A stretch of DNA of 64,000 nucleotides, taken from Mangrovibacter phragmitis. Lineage in GTDB: Bacteria; Pseudomonadota; Gammaproteobacteria; Enterobacterales; Enterobacteriaceae. Location: NCBI RefSeq assembly GCF_001655675.1, contig NZ_LYRP01000001.1, forward strand, positions 434,001-498,000, given 5' to 3'. The notes below the pieces were generated by a model that was not told the origin of the DNA, ran no database searches, and saw only the letters and a list, made by a program, of their open reading frames with translations. Below are positions 1 through 9,890 of the stretch, piece by piece. A program made the position numbers and the translations under genes. Numbering within the stretch: position 1 is the stretch's first letter; each line of letters opens with the position of its first letter.

Positions 1-181
1 AAGCAAGAGCATCAACGTCAGACAAAGAAACACCGCTCTGGTTCAGTAATTCCTGCACCAAAGGGAGAATACGCTGCGTATGCTCGCGAGGGCACAATTC
101 AAAGTGGGCGTATGTTTTACCGTCGTTCCACACGGCGACAGAACATGCTTCGGTGGCGGTATCAATAGCCAAAATTCGCAT
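1..181 (-). CDS. tsaB: TsaB, tRNA t6A synthesis protein (N-terminal part)
   Basis: Only the first 60 codons are inside the window; the rest lies off the left edge. The start reads [18 protein letters not shown], the ASKHA-fold N-terminus typical of TsaB (YeaZ), which with TsaD and TsaE makes N6-threonylcarbamoyladenosine at position 37 of ANN-decoding tRNAs in the cytoplasm. TsaB is the non-catalytic partner that dimerises with TsaD. The ATG at 179-181 is the natural start. It lies 68 bp downstream of the yoaA stop on the same strand, the arrangement seen in E. coli, so the two are probably cotranscribed. Identification is from the remembered family sequence and from synteny. Confidence 0.95.
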   Translation of the reverse strand, partial: MRILAIDTATEACSVAVWNDGKTYAHFELCPREHTQRILPLVQELLNQSGVSLSDVDALA

Positions 182-249
182 GGGTGGTACTAACCTCAGG
201 ACAAAGATAATTACAAAATGGCGCGCATTCTAGCACACCCCAGGGCAAA

Positions 250-2160
250 TTACTCCGCCGGCTGTTGGCGCAAAAATGCCGCCGCACGTTCAATATCCCT
301 GGTGCGTGGTGCGTCAGGCAGGCTACCGAGAAATATCTCGCCATAAGGCCGCATCACCAGCCGTGGGTCGCAAATTACTAACACGCCACGGTCACTGGTA
401 TCACGAATCAATCGCCCCACGCCCTGCTTAAGGGTAATCACCGCTTCAGGCAGTTGCACTTCATCAAAAGGCTCACCACCCCGTAACCGACAATCTTCCA
501 TACGCGCTTTCAGTAACGGATCATCGGGAGATGTGAACGGCAGTTTATCGATAATGACCAGGGAAAGCGCATCTCCCCGAACATCAACGCCCTCCCAGAA
601 ACTGCTGGTCGCCACCAGTAAGGCATTACCTGCTGAAATAAATTGCTCCAGCAACTGAGCCTTACTGGTTTCGCCCTGCAGCAATACTGGCAATGTCATC
701 GTGGCACGAAATTGCTCAGCCAGGTCGCGCATCATTGCGTGCGAAGTACACAACACAAAACAGCGCCCGTTATTCGCTTCTATTAGTGGGCGAAGCATAG
801 ATGCAAGCTTGCGCCCGGCCCCGGGCTTGCCCGGTTCTGGTAACCCCCGCGGGACACATAACAGTGCCTGATGAGCGTAATCAAATGGGCTTGGCAAGAG
901 TAATGTCTGCGCATCATTCAACCCAAGGCGGTCAGTAAAATGGTGTAAATCATCATTTACTGACAGCGTCGCAGAGGTAAACACCCAGCACCCTTTTTTC
1001 TCTTTAATCACTTCAGTAAATTTATCTGCCACACTGAGCGGTGTCAGCGCCAGAGTAAAGTTACGGCTGGTGCACTCATACCAGTAGCTATAGCCTGTCT
1101 GGCTGGTTTCCTTGAGGCGCTTCAGACGCGCCCGATACAGTGTGACACGTTCAAAAGCCGCATCCAGTAGTGCTGAACGACCCAGAGATAATTTTGCCAC
1201 GTCATAACACAGCTCAAGGGAGTCATCTAACAGCAACAAAGCGCGTTGCACTGCTCCATCAGCCAGTAAGTCCCTCAGATTGCCACGAAAACCCGGCTCT
1301 CCTAACTGCAGGCGGAAATCCAGCGTGCTCTGGGTGAGTCTGTCGGCACACTTCATTAATTGTTGGGTATCTTTGACTTCAGTTCGATAAGCAATGGCAA
1401 TATCTTTGGCGACATCAAGCAACTGGCGGCTTGAAAGGGACTGACCAAAGTACTGACTGGCGATGTCAGGTATCTGGTGCGCTTCATCAAAAATGGTAAC
1501 ATCGGCATCGGGAATGAGCTCAGCAAACCCACTGTCTTTGACTACCATGTCGGCCATAAACAGGTGATGGTTGACGACCACAATATCGGCATCCATCGCC
1601 TTTTTGCGGGCTTTTACCACATAGCACTCTTTATAACGCGGGCAGTCAGCCCCCAGACAGTTATCATTGGTGCTGGTCACCAAAGGCCAGACAGGCGCAT
1701 CTTCCGCCACACCACGGCAGGTGCTGGTGTCTCCGTCTTCAGTTTCACTCACCCACTGGCGCAGAATCATCAGATCGCTCAGGGTTTGTACCGGCAAATC
1801 GCCACCAGCCAGCACTTGCTGCTCCAGCCGTTCAAGGCATAAATAGTTGCTGCGCCCTTTCAGCAACGCCTGCCTGCCAGTGTAGCCCAGCGCACGGGCA
1901 ATGGTAGGCAGGTCTCTGCTGAACAGCTGATCCTGCAAGGCTTTTGAACCGGTGGAAATAATCACCTTTTTATCTGCCCGCAAGGCAGGAGCCAGGTAAG
2001 CATAGGTTTTACCCGTTCCCGTACCTGCTTCAACGACCAGTGAATGGCTGCCGGTAATCGCTGCACTTACAGCCTGTGCCATCTGCCTTTGTGCTTCGCG
2101 CGGTTTAAAACCGCTGATAGCCTGTGCAAGTTGCCCATCTGACGCAAAATCGTCTGCCAC
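250..2160 (-). CDS. yoaA: YoaA, DinG/XPD-family iron-sulfur DNA helicase
   Basis: 636 residues, the same length as E. coli YoaA. A Walker A motif (GTGTGKT, residues 46-52) and a DEAH box (about 225-228) show a superfamily 2 helicase. Cysteines at about 108, 168, 173 and 179 reproduce the spacing of the XPD/DinG 4Fe-4S cluster. The C-terminal half has the helicase motifs TSSFWEGVDVRG and QGVGRLIRD. YoaA is known in E. coli to act with the Pol III chi subunit (HolC) in tolerance to replication-blocking damage; that role is inferred here from orthology. The start is GTG at 2158-2160, behind a GGGAGAAG ribosome-binding site. It is transcribed towards tsaB. Confidence 0.96.
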   Translation of the reverse strand: MADDFASDGQLAQAISGFKPREAQRQMAQAVSAAITGSHSLVVEAGTGTGKTYAYLAPALRADKKVIISTGSKALQDQLFSRDLPTIARALGYTGRQALLKGRSNYLCLERLEQQVLAGGDLPVQTLSDLMILRQWVSETEDGDTSTCRGVAEDAPVWPLVTSTNDNCLGADCPRYKECYVVKARKKAMDADIVVVNHHLFMADMVVKDSGFAELIPDADVTIFDEAHQIPDIASQYFGQSLSSRQLLDVAKDIAIAYRTEVKDTQQLMKCADRLTQSTLDFRLQLGEPGFRGNLRDLLADGAVQRALLLLDDSLELCYDVAKLSLGRSALLDAAFERVTLYRARLKRLKETSQTGYSYWYECTSRNFTLALTPLSVADKFTEVIKEKKGCWVFTSATLSVNDDLHHFTDRLGLNDAQTLLLPSPFDYAHQALLCVPRGLPEPGKPGAGRKLASMLRPLIEANNGRCFVLCTSHAMMRDLAEQFRATMTLPVLLQGETSKAQLLEQFISAGNALLVATSSFWEGVDVRGDALSLVIIDKLPFTSPDDPLLKARMEDCRLRGGEPFDEVQLPEAVITLKQGVGRLIRDTSDRGVLVICDPRLVMRPYGEIFLGSLPDAPRTRDIERAAAFLRQQPAE

Positions 2161-2302
2161 GTTTCTTCTCCCTAATGCCTGGCTGGCAGGCGTAAAGTGA
2201 TGCCGATTATGTCAGGGGTGGCAAAGTTGTGCCAGTCATGGTGATTCTGACAAAACATTGTGGCACTCTGTGGGATTGTTTAAGAGTTATCGAGGAAAAA
2301 AG

Positions 2303-2647
2303 ATGACGATTGTACGCCTGAATGCTGAGGACCGCTGGTCTGACGCCATCATCAATAATGGAACGATGTATTTTACCGTAGTCCCGGAAATTGAAGGGAC
2401 CGATGCACAGCAGCAAGTTGAAAACTGCCTTCTGCAAATTGAGGCTATGCTGCAGGAACGCGGGGGTGATAAAACCCGCCTGCTTGATGTTACCGTATTC
2501 CTTGCAGATAAAAACGATTTTGCCGCACTTAACCGCGCGTGGGACGCCTGGGTAGTGCACGGCAAAGCGCCGGTACGCACAACCGTTCAGGCTCTACTGA
2601 TGAAGCCAGACTGGAAAGTAGAAATTAAAGTTGTTGCTGCGATTTAA
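2303..2647 (+). CDS. yoaB: YoaB, RidA/YjgF-family enamine deaminase-like protein
   Basis: 114 residues. The RidA-like fold is indicated by the stretches FLADKNDFAALNRAWDAWV and APVRTTVQALL, where the arginine corresponds to the conserved carboxylate-binding arginine of RidA proteins. The family hydrolyses reactive enamine/imine intermediates released by PLP enzymes, but the substrate of YoaB is not established. The ATG at 2303 follows CGAGGAAAAAAG and gives the same N-terminus (MTIVR) as E. coli; an in-frame start 45 bp upstream is ignored. It is divergent from yoaA with about 140 bp between the two starts. Confidence 0.93.
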   Translation: MTIVRLNAEDRWSDAIINNGTMYFTVVPEIEGTDAQQQVENCLLQIEAMLQERGGDKTRLLDVTVFLADKNDFAALNRAWDAWVVHGKAPVRTTVQALLMKPDWKVEIKVVAAI

Positions 2648-2659
2648 ATCAGACCCTTC

Positions 2660-2683
2660 ACAGGGCCTGTTACCGGGCCCTGT
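2660..2683. terminator. Hairpin between yoaB and yoaH
   Basis: The inverted repeat ACAGGGCC / GGCCCTGT (8 bp, 8-base loop) sits just after the yoaB stop and touches the yoaH stop. It lies between convergent genes and could end transcription both ways. Neither side has a clear T-run, so its strength as an intrinsic terminator is doubtful. Confidence 0.5.
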
Positions 2684-2871
2684 CAGCTTTGCGGTTCGTC
2701 ATCGTCTTCAAAACGAACCGGAATTGCTTCACCAGTAAACGTTTCACGTATTTCTTTCGCGACCAGAGCAATAGCCTCGCCACTACTCATGCCCTGAGCC
2801 ATTAAGGACTGAATACGTTCAACAGCCTTTTGTTGCTCTTCATGGCTTAACGCGGGTAAACCTGCAAACAT
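2683..2871 (-). CDS. yoaH: YoaH, small UPF0181 family protein
   Basis: 62 residues beginning [20 protein letters not shown], closely matching the 59-residue E. coli YoaH. It is an all-helical, soluble-looking protein with the family signature [20 protein letters not shown] and an acidic tail. The function is unknown. The ATG at 2869-2871 is chosen because GGAG lies six bases upstream; a TTG two codons further up would sit directly on that site. It is divergent from pabB and convergent with yoaB. Confidence 0.9.
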   Translation of the reverse strand: MFAGLPALSHEEQQKAVERIQSLMAQGMSSGEAIALVAKEIRETFTGEAIPVRFEDDDEPQS

Positions 2872-2977
2872 AATCAACTCCTGATAAATTAACGGCTGAT
2901 TATTTCATGCTACCCGGTACAAAGCCAGATAACATGAATGCTGTTATTCTATTAATATTGTACTGAAGACGATTACC

Positions 2978-4336
2978 ATGCCTGCTAAGTTGCACCAACT
3001 GACTCTCCCCTGGCACGCAGATGCCATTACCCACTATTTTGCAAAGCTGAGCAATAAAACCTGGGCAATGTTGCTCCATTCCGGGAATGCTGATCACCCA
3101 TACAGCCGGTTCGATATTTTGGTTGCAGACCCTTGTGCCACTCTGGTAAGCCGACATGGTTTATCTGAGTGTTATGATGGGCAGAACACGACTTCACTTC
3201 ATGGCGACCCACTGGCACACCTGGATACGCTCCTTGAGCGTTTTCCGTTTACTCCCAATGTGGACGAATCACTTCCTTTCCAGGGCGGTGCGTTGGGCCT
3301 GTTTGGATATGACCTTGGTCGCCAGTATGAGCGGTTGCCTTCGCATGCACAGGCTGATTTACACACACCTGACATTGCTGTCGGCATTTATGACTGGGCA
3401 CTGATTGCCGACCACCAGCATCAGGCGCTCACACTCATCAGTTGGCAGGATGTCAACGCACGCCTCGCCTGGCTTGAATCTCAGAAGCCAGACAACCCAG
3501 TTCCTTTTAAGTTGACCTCGGCCTGGCAGTCAAACATGACACAAGCTGAGTACCGCCAAAAGTTCAACCAGATTCAGCACTGGTTGCACAGTGGCGACTG
3601 CTATCAGGTTAACCTTGCACAGCGTTTTTCCGCACGTTACCAGGGTGACGAGTGGCAGGCGTATCTGGCGCTGACTGAAGCGAACCGGGCTCCATTCAGT
3701 GCCTTCTTACGCCTGCCCGGCAGTACTATACTCAGTGTTTCACCTGAGCGGTTTATTTACCTGTATGACAAACACATTCAGACGCGCCCCATTAAAGGAA
3801 CGCTACCGCGCCTGCCAGACCCGGAGGCTGACAAGCGCCAGGCAGAGCGGCTGTTGGCTTCCACCAAAGATCAGGCAGAAAACTTGATGATTGTCGATTT
3901 GATGCGTAATGATATTGGTCGTGTGGCTGTTACAGGGTCTGTACGTGTTCCCGAACTCTTTGTTGTTGAGCCTTTTCCGGCGGTACACCATCTTGTTAGT
4001 ACAGTAACTGCCCGTTTACCTGATGATAAACGGGCATGTGATCTCCTGCGCGCCTGCTTTCCTGGTGGTTCTATCACTGGTGCGCCGAAAATCCGGGCTA
4101 TGGAAATTATTGAAAGCCTGGAGCCTCAGCGGAGGAACGCATGGTGCGGCAGTATTGGCTACCTGAGTTTTTGTGGCTCGATGGATACCAGTATCACCAT
4201 TCGCACACTGACTGCCGAGCAAGGTTATCTGTACTGCAGTGCCGGTGGGGGTATTGTGGCTGACAGTGAAGCAGACGCGGAATATCAGGAAACATTTGAT
4301 AAAGTCAGCCGTATTCTTGGCGTATTAACGGAGTAA
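2978..4336 (+). CDS. pabB: Aminodeoxychorismate synthase component I
   Basis: 452 residues against 453 in E. coli. PabB converts chorismate plus ammonia (delivered by the PabA glutaminase) to 4-amino-4-deoxychorismate for p-aminobenzoate and folate synthesis in the cytoplasm. The chorismate-binding domain shows PIKGTLPRLPDP, whose lysine is the residue that forms the covalent intermediate in PabB, followed by ENLMIVDLMRNDIGRV, the family motif PGGSITGAPK and a closing GGGIVADS. The N-terminal region carries GGALGLFGYDLGR. nudL starts three bases after the stop, so the two form an operon, as in E. coli. Confidence 0.97.
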   Translation: MPAKLHQLTLPWHADAITHYFAKLSNKTWAMLLHSGNADHPYSRFDILVADPCATLVSRHGLSECYDGQNTTSLHGDPLAHLDTLLERFPFTPNVDESLPFQGGALGLFGYDLGRQYERLPSHAQADLHTPDIAVGIYDWALIADHQHQALTLISWQDVNARLAWLESQKPDNPVPFKLTSAWQSNMTQAEYRQKFNQIQHWLHSGDCYQVNLAQRFSARYQGDEWQAYLALTEANRAPFSAFLRLPGSTILSVSPERFIYLYDKHIQTRPIKGTLPRLPDPEADKRQAERLLASTKDQAENLMIVDLMRNDIGRVAVTGSVRVPELFVVEPFPAVHHLVSTVTARLPDDKRACDLLRACFPGGSITGAPKIRAMEIIESLEPQRRNAWCGSIGYLSFCGSMDTSITIRTLTAEQGYLYCSAGGGIVADSEADAEYQETFDKVSRILGVLTE

Positions 4337-4339
4337 CTG

Positions 4340-4918
4340 ATGCACTTCAATGAGTTATCCATGGAGATGTTTTTATCGCGCTTTCAGTTATTACAACCCG
4401 GCACTGGGGAAATGTCACGCAATGCTCGCCAGGCCGCAGTACTGGTGCCGGTGGTCCGCCGTCGACAACCGGGTTTATTGCTGACACGCCGCTCTCCCCG
4501 CCTGCGTAAACATGCAGGCCAGGTTGCCTTCCCCGGGGGAGCCGCCGACAGTACAGACCCATCTCTGGTAGCAACAGCATTACGCGAGGCCTGTGAAGAA
4601 GTCAGCATTCCTCCTGATGTGGTTGATATTATTGGCGTGCTCCCTGCAGTGGACAGTGTCACTGGTTTCAGTGTTACACCTGTTGTCGGCGTTATTCCTC
4701 CCGGTATTCATTACCACGCCAACCAGGATGAAGTCGCTGATGTGTTCGAAATGCCGCTGGCAGAAGCATTGCACCTGGCCCGCTATCACCCACTGGATGT
4801 TTACCGCCAAAACAACGCGCACCGGGTTTGGCTTTCCTGGTACCAGCACTATTTTGTCTGGGGAATGACCGCCGGGATTATCCGCCAGGTGGCGTTACAA
4901 ATCGGCATGGACACCTGA
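4340..4918 (+). CDS. nudL: NudL (YeaB), CoA pyrophosphatase-like Nudix hydrolase
   Basis: 192 residues. The segment [20 protein letters not shown] is the signature that precedes the Nudix box in the CoA diphosphatase subfamily. The box itself follows with REACEEV; the usual glycine after EEx is serine, and E. coli NudL also departs from glycine here. Known family members cleave CoA to 3',5'-ADP and phosphopantetheine; activity of NudL itself is inferred. The ATG lies three bases after the pabB stop, so translation is probably coupled. No terminator is obvious in the 164 bp before sdaA. Confidence 0.93.
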   Translation: MHFNELSMEMFLSRFQLLQPGTGEMSRNARQAAVLVPVVRRRQPGLLLTRRSPRLRKHAGQVAFPGGAADSTDPSLVATALREACEEVSIPPDVVDIIGVLPAVDSVTGFSVTPVVGVIPPGIHYHANQDEVADVFEMPLAEALHLARYHPLDVYRQNNAHRVWLSWYQHYFVWGMTAGIIRQVALQIGMDT

Positions 4919-5082
4919 ATGAATGGCAAGGCAGAAATCCTACACTGGCAGGCTTTCCTATTAGCGAAATTGAGCGTATTCATTAGTTAAATTCATGTGA
5001 ATAGTTTCCTACCGGTAGCGATAAACTTTTACACTTAGCCCAGTTTTCTGCCATATATCAGCGTTTATTCAGGAGTGAATTC

Positions 5083-6447
5083 GTGATTAGTGTCTTCGAC
5101 ATGTTTAAAGTGGGTATCGGCCCGTCCAGCTCTCATACTGTCGGCCCCATGAAAGCGGGGAAACAATTTGCCGATGACCTCGTCACGCTCGGGCTGATTG
5201 ACCGGGTAAGCCGTATTGCGGTTGATGTCTATGGTTCCCTGTCATTGACTGGTAAAGGGCACCATACCGATATTGCCATTATTATGGGGCTGGCAGGCAA
5301 TCAGCCGGATAACGTTGACATTGATTCCATACCTGCATTCATTCGCGACGTTGAAAATCGTGGAAGGCTCTTGATCGCTGGCGGTCAGGCTGAAGTGGAT
5401 TTTCCAAAAGATGATGGCATGCGTTTTCATAGTGAGAACCTGCCTCTTCATGAAAATGGGATGCAAATTCATGCCTGGGACCAAACCTCGCTGATTTACA
5501 GTAAAACCTGGTACTCTATTGGTGGGGGTTTTATTGTTGATGAAGAACATTTTGGCCAGGCGGATGTCTCCCCTGTCACCGTTCCCTATCCATTTGATTC
5601 AGCCAAATCACTGCTCACCCACTGTAAAGAAACCGGGTTATCGCTGTCTGGTTTAGTGCTTAAAAATGAGCTGTCTTTGCATTCACGCAAAGATATTGAT
5701 GACTATTTTGATGTTATCTGGCACACCATGCGTGCCTGTATTGACCGGGGCATGAATACCGAGGGTGTGTTGCCGGGCCCATTGCGTGTTCCCCGCCGGG
5801 CATCCGCACTGCGTCGCTTACTGATGTCCAGTGGTAAACTGTCCAATGACCCAATGAATGTTATTGACTGGGTCAATATGTTTGCACTGGCTGTGAACGA
5901 AGAAAATGCCGCTGGCGGACGTGTGGTGACAGCCCCGACAAATGGCGCCTGCGGTATTGTTCCCGCAGTATTGAGTTACTACGACCATTTCATTGAATCG
6001 GTAAGTCCGGATATCGCAATCCGTTACTTCCTGGCTGCCGGTGCAATTGGCACATTGTTCAAAATGAATGCTTCTATTTCTGGCGCAGAAGTCGGTTGCC
6101 AGGGTGAAGTGGGTGTTGCCTGTTCTATGGCTGCTGCGGGTCTGGCTGAATTATTGGGTGGCAGCCCTGAGCAAGTTTGTGTTGCCGCAGAAATAGGAAT
6201 GGAACATAACCTTGGGCTGACTTGTGACCCGGTGGCAGGCCAGGTGCAGGTGCCCTGTATTGAACGTAACGCTATCGCGGCAGTTAAAGCTATCAATGCC
6301 GCGCGCATGGCTCTGCGTCGCACTTCCGAACCCCGCGTTTCACTGGATAAAGTTATCGAGACAATGTACGAAACCGGCAAAGATATGAATGCTAAATACC
6401 GGGAAACATCCCGTGGTGGGTTGGCAATCAAAGTTCAGTGCGACTGA
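5083..6447 (+). CDS. sdaA: L-serine deaminase I (iron-sulfur L-serine dehydratase)
   Basis: 454 residues, identical in length to E. coli SdaA. The enzyme deaminates L-serine to pyruvate and ammonia with an oxygen-labile 4Fe-4S cluster. Visible family features are the N-terminal GIGPSSSHTVGPMKAG, APTNGACGIVPAVLSYY, and cysteines in the GCQGEVGVACSM and CDPVAGQVQVPCIERN stretches that include the cluster ligands. The start is GTG at 5083 behind a good AGGAG, as in E. coli. It is a single gene with its own promoter region, followed 168 bp later by pdeD. Confidence 0.97.
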   Translation: MISVFDMFKVGIGPSSSHTVGPMKAGKQFADDLVTLGLIDRVSRIAVDVYGSLSLTGKGHHTDIAIIMGLAGNQPDNVDIDSIPAFIRDVENRGRLLIAGGQAEVDFPKDDGMRFHSENLPLHENGMQIHAWDQTSLIYSKTWYSIGGGFIVDEEHFGQADVSPVTVPYPFDSAKSLLTHCKETGLSLSGLVLKNELSLHSRKDIDDYFDVIWHTMRACIDRGMNTEGVLPGPLRVPRRASALRRLLMSSGKLSNDPMNVIDWVNMFALAVNEENAAGGRVVTAPTNGACGIVPAVLSYYDHFIESVSPDIAIRYFLAAGAIGTLFKMNASISGAEVGCQGEVGVACSMAAAGLAELLGGSPEQVCVAAEIGMEHNLGLTCDPVAGQVQVPCIERNAIAAVKAINAARMALRRTSEPRVSLDKVIETMYETGKDMNAKYRETSRGGLAIKVQCD

Positions 6448-6614
6448 CTGCCCATACACCTTCTTTTCAGCCAGCCGGCTCACGATACAGCACGGCTGGC
6501 AACCTTAGCCTTATAATAATAAGAACAAATCCTGGATATTTTTTTAACCCTGTAACTATTTCCACTACACTAAAATTATTCTGCATTACCATCAGGTTAC
6601 TTAAGGCAAACGGC

Positions 6615-8186
6615 ATGCTCAGCGCCCAACGGATGGTTCATCAGCATCAGCGTAAACGGATTATTCTCTGCCTGGTTCTCGGTTTTGTGGTAGTAGTGGC
6701 GACACTTTCTGTCTGCTTCTTCCTGAATAAGACAACGCATCAGGCTGCACGCCTCACCTTGCAACAACAGGCGCGCCACGCACTGGATACCACACTTACG
6801 CCATTAATGGCATTGCAACTGCCCGCTTCGCTTTTAACTGCCAGTTGCCAGGATGCCTCACTAAAATTACGCGAGTACGTTGTTGCCCGGCCCTCTTTGC
6901 GAGCCATCGCTCTGGTACATAATGGTGAGGTAACCTGCTCAAGTTTGTTTGGGGAGCGTCACGTTCCACTTAAAAGCCGGCAGCCCTGGTTCCCGTCTGT
7001 ATCCAGGCATATCTGGCTTGAGCAGGACAGGCTATTACCACAACATGATCCCGTTCTGGCTATTTGGTTACCCACGTCAGCAGATGGGATGAGTGGCAGC
7101 CTGCAAGTGGTGAATGTAGGCTACCTGGCTGATTTACTCTGGGTCACACAATCAGATTCTGGCGCTAAACTTGCCATCGATGTTGGGGATACCTGGTTTA
7201 TCCATGGTAAAGGGCTTAGCCAGAAACTGGCACCGCAGCCTGGCGAGTCCATATCCACTACACAGTTGTCTATCCCTGGCATTTCCATCTCACTAATTGG
7301 CCCGTCAATAACTCGTCTTGCCATCAGGGATCTGCCTTCTCAACTTCCTCTGGCATTATTGTGTTCACTGTTTGCAATGTGGGCAATTTTGATAACGACG
7401 ACTAAACGACTGAGTTTCACCCGCGAGCTGCAAACCGGAATTGCAGCTAAAGAGTTTGAGATTTACTGCCAGCCATTATTTAACTCTGCAACGCTAAAAT
7501 GTACTGGTGTTGAGATACTCTTACGCTGGGATAATCCCCGTCAGGGCCCAGTCTCACCAGAAACATTTATCCCTATTGCTGAAGAAATCGGCCAGGTTGC
7601 CAGCCTCACACGCTATGTGTTGTATGAAACGGCTATTCGTACTGACTGTTTTCCCGAAGAAGCTGATTTCCATATTGGTATAAATGTCGCTGCAAACCAT
7701 TTTCAACGTGGCGAGATACTCGACGACATTAAGCAATACTGGAGTGCACAGAAGCCCGTGCAACAACTGGTGATGGAACTGACAGAGCGTGACAGGCTGG
7801 AAGATGAAGATATCCAGTATATATCAGCAATGAAAGCATTGAGCGTTAAACTTGCTATCGACGATTTCGGTACCGGACACAGCTCATTACAGCGTCTGGA
7901 AATGCTTAAACCGGATATTCTTAAGATTGATAAAAGCTTTGTTGCAGCCATCGGTTCAGATGCAGTAAACACGCCTGTTATTGATTTGATTATTGCGCTC
8001 GGGCATCGCCTGCATATTGATATGATTGCTGAAGGTATCGAAAATCATGAACAGGCAAAGTACTTGCGCGAACATGGAGTATCAACGCTGCAGGGTTTTC
8101 TTTATGGCGAGCCAATGCCCGTTGAGGAATTCAGTGACTGGCTGGCCCGGTATGAACAGGCCGGCCCGTCACCGGCAGGAGAGTAA
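6615..8186 (+). CDS. pdeD: PdeD (YoaD), CSS-motif EAL phosphodiesterase
   Basis: 523 residues. A TM segment (about 15-37) and a second near 235-255 enclose a periplasmic domain of the CSS-motif type (cysteine stretch VTCSSLFG; CSS present). The cytoplasmic EAL domain follows: VEILLRW at about 298 stands where EAL(x)R is expected (E-I-L here, as in E. coli YoaD), with NVAANH, IDDFGTGHSS (about 415), KIDKSF and AEGIEN. The known role of CSS-EAL proteins is degradation of cyclic-di-GMP under periplasmic thiol redox control. The ATG at 6615 (AAGG nine bases upstream) matches the E. coli N-terminus; the frame is open further back into sdaA but that part is not protein-like. Confidence 0.92.
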   Translation: MLSAQRMVHQHQRKRIILCLVLGFVVVVATLSVCFFLNKTTHQAARLTLQQQARHALDTTLTPLMALQLPASLLTASCQDASLKLREYVVARPSLRAIALVHNGEVTCSSLFGERHVPLKSRQPWFPSVSRHIWLEQDRLLPQHDPVLAIWLPTSADGMSGSLQVVNVGYLADLLWVTQSDSGAKLAIDVGDTWFIHGKGLSQKLAPQPGESISTTQLSIPGISISLIGPSITRLAIRDLPSQLPLALLCSLFAMWAILITTTKRLSFTRELQTGIAAKEFEIYCQPLFNSATLKCTGVEILLRWDNPRQGPVSPETFIPIAEEIGQVASLTRYVLYETAIRTDCFPEEADFHIGINVAANHFQRGEILDDIKQYWSAQKPVQQLVMELTERDRLEDEDIQYISAMKALSVKLAIDDFGTGHSSLQRLEMLKPDILKIDKSFVAAIGSDAVNTPVIDLIIALGHRLHIDMIAEGIENHEQAKYLREHGVSTLQGFLYGEPMPVEEFSDWLARYEQAGPSPAGE

Positions 8187-8190
8187 TGCC

Positions 8191-9744
8191 TTACCCGGAC
8201 AGGCTGCCTGTCAGCATTGGGTCACGCGCAATGTGCACCTGCTCCACCCGGTACGCATTCACTTCAAGGATAGTAATCACCAGGCTGGCAATGTACAGCT
8301 TATCGCCAGCCTGCGGCATTTTGCCTTCGTTGGCAATAACCAGGCCAGCAACCGTCGCCACACCGTTCTCCTCAGTCAGGCGTTCTTCCAGGCCAAGGTA
8401 ATTTTCCAGCGCATGTAAATCCGTACTGCCTTTCACCAGCCAGCCATTTTGGTCTGGCTGAATATCCAGGGTCTCATCCGCGTCCGGAAACTCGCCAGCA
8501 ATGGCTTCCAACACATCCAGCGGCGTCACCAGCCCCTGGATAACACCAAACTCATTACTGACGATAACGAAACTCCCCCGGGCACGACGCAATATACCCA
8601 GCAAACTGATGGGATCCAGTGTTTCCGGCACTACTATACCCGGAGAAGAGGCTGCGACAGCGGCAATATCTTCACCTTTGTTTAGAGCTGCCAACAACGA
8701 CTTCGCGGTTACTACACCAATAAGTTCATCCAGTTCACCGCGGCAAACAGGGAACAGACTGTGGGGCGATGACATCACCTGGTCACGCACATCATTCGCC
8801 CCACGCGTCGCATCCACCCAACTAATGTCATTGCGAGGCGTCATGATAGTGCGTAATGAGCGCGATGACAGACTCAGTACGCCATTAATCATATAACGTT
8901 CTTCGTCAACAAACAGTTCTTCCTGACGTTCGGGGGGTTCATGTTCTGCCACATTGCCAGATAGACGGCGTTTGCCCATCAGCCCCAGAATTGCGCGGGC
9001 AGTTCTGGCGCGTAAAGGTAGATGAGCATGCTGGCGCACCGCATTACGGTGTGCTATCTGGTTGAAACTCTCAATTAAGATAGAGAAGCCAATTGCTGCA
9101 TATAAATAGCCTTTCGGGATATGAAAACCAAATCCTTCCGCCACCAGACTAAGGCCAATCATGAGCAAAAAACTCAGGCATAACACCACTACTGTCGGAT
9201 GCGCGTTAACAAAAAGCGTCAGCCGACGTGATGCCAGTAACATGATGACCATTGCGATGACGACCGCCGCCATCATCACGGGTAGGTGATTAACCATACC
9301 CACGGCAGTAATTACCGCATCAAGCGAGAACACCGCATCCAGTACAACAATTTGCAGTACCACAGCACTAAAACTGGCATACCCTTTCCCGTGGCTGTCA
9401 TCATGTGGGCGGTTTTCCAGCCGTTCGTGTAACTCAGTGGTTGCTTTGAACAGCAAGAACAGCCCTCCCACCAGCATTATCAGGTCCCGCCCAGAAAATG
9501 ACCACGATGCCAGACTAAACAGTGGCGTGGTAAGTGTCACAACCCAGGAGATCAATGACAGCAATAACAGGCGCATCACAAGCGCAAGCGACAGGCCAAT
9601 AACACGAGCCTTATCCCGTTGCGCCGGAGGTAATTTATTTGCCAGGATAGCTATAAACACTAAATTGTCGATACCCAGTACAATTTCAAGTACCACCAGT
9701 GTCAGCAATCCCACAATGACAGACGGATCCATTAACATTTCCAT
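8191..9744 (-). CDS. yoaE: YoaE, TerC-family membrane protein with CBS and CorC domains
   Basis: 517 residues. The first 240 residues form a TerC-like membrane domain of about seven helices, with [18 protein letters not shown] and [20 protein letters not shown], which carry the conserved acidic residues. A CBS pair (about 300-420, with MTPR and [15 protein letters not shown]) and a CorC/HlyC C-terminal domain follow. TerC relatives such as Alx/MntP-linked proteins are implicated in metal export, but the substrate of YoaE is not known. The start ATG at 9742-9744 overlaps the stop of a short upstream ORF (TGATG), suggesting translational coupling. It is convergent with pdeD, with four bases between. 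Confidence 0.94.
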   Translation of the reverse strand: MEMLMDPSVIVGLLTLVVLEIVLGIDNLVFIAILANKLPPAQRDKARVIGLSLALVMRLLLLSLISWVVTLTTPLFSLASWSFSGRDLIMLVGGLFLLFKATTELHERLENRPHDDSHGKGYASFSAVVLQIVVLDAVFSLDAVITAVGMVNHLPVMMAAVVIAMVIMLLASRRLTLFVNAHPTVVVLCLSFLLMIGLSLVAEGFGFHIPKGYLYAAIGFSILIESFNQIAHRNAVRQHAHLPLRARTARAILGLMGKRRLSGNVAEHEPPERQEELFVDEERYMINGVLSLSSRSLRTIMTPRNDISWVDATRGANDVRDQVMSSPHSLFPVCRGELDELIGVVTAKSLLAALNKGEDIAAVAASSPGIVVPETLDPISLLGILRRARGSFVIVSNEFGVIQGLVTPLDVLEAIAGEFPDADETLDIQPDQNGWLVKGSTDLHALENYLGLEERLTEENGVATVAGLVIANEGKMPQAGDKLYIASLVITILEVNAYRVEQVHIARDPMLTGSLSG

Positions 9745-9890
9745 CAATGACTCCTGTAACCCGAGGCAGATAACAACGCTTTAGTGCTGGAGCATTTTTT
9801 TTGCGGCTCACCACCAGACTGGTGTGAGGTTGAATAAAGAACACCCGACTGGGCAGTTCGAGAGGTAAAGAAACGTCGGTGACGATCCAT
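9744..9890 (-). CDS. Short upstream ORF overlapping the yoaE start
   Basis: 48 codons starting [16 protein letters not shown] and ending with TGA whose last base is the A of the yoaE ATG (TGATG overlap). The protein is basic, Ser/Arg-rich and not recognisable as a domain. The overlap is the arrangement expected of a leader whose translation feeds ribosomes to yoaE. I recall a small gene annotated as yoaL at this place in E. coli, but I cannot verify that this is the same protein. An AGGG 13 bases upstream of the ATG is the only ribosome-binding candidate, and it lies in a small hairpin (AGGGtaAGCCCT). Confidence 0.45.
   Translation of the reverse strand: MDRHRRFFTSRTAQSGVLYSTSHQSGGEPQKKCSSTKALLSASGYRSH

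Noticed and set aside
6024-6431. 135-codon ORF antisense to sdaA
   Set aside because: It is a shadow of the high-GC third-position pattern of sdaA, with no ribosome-binding site and no family resemblance.
6438-6614. N-terminal extension of pdeD into the sdaA 3' end
   Set aside because: The residues are not protein-like, and ATG 6615 matches the E. coli start with an AAGG site.
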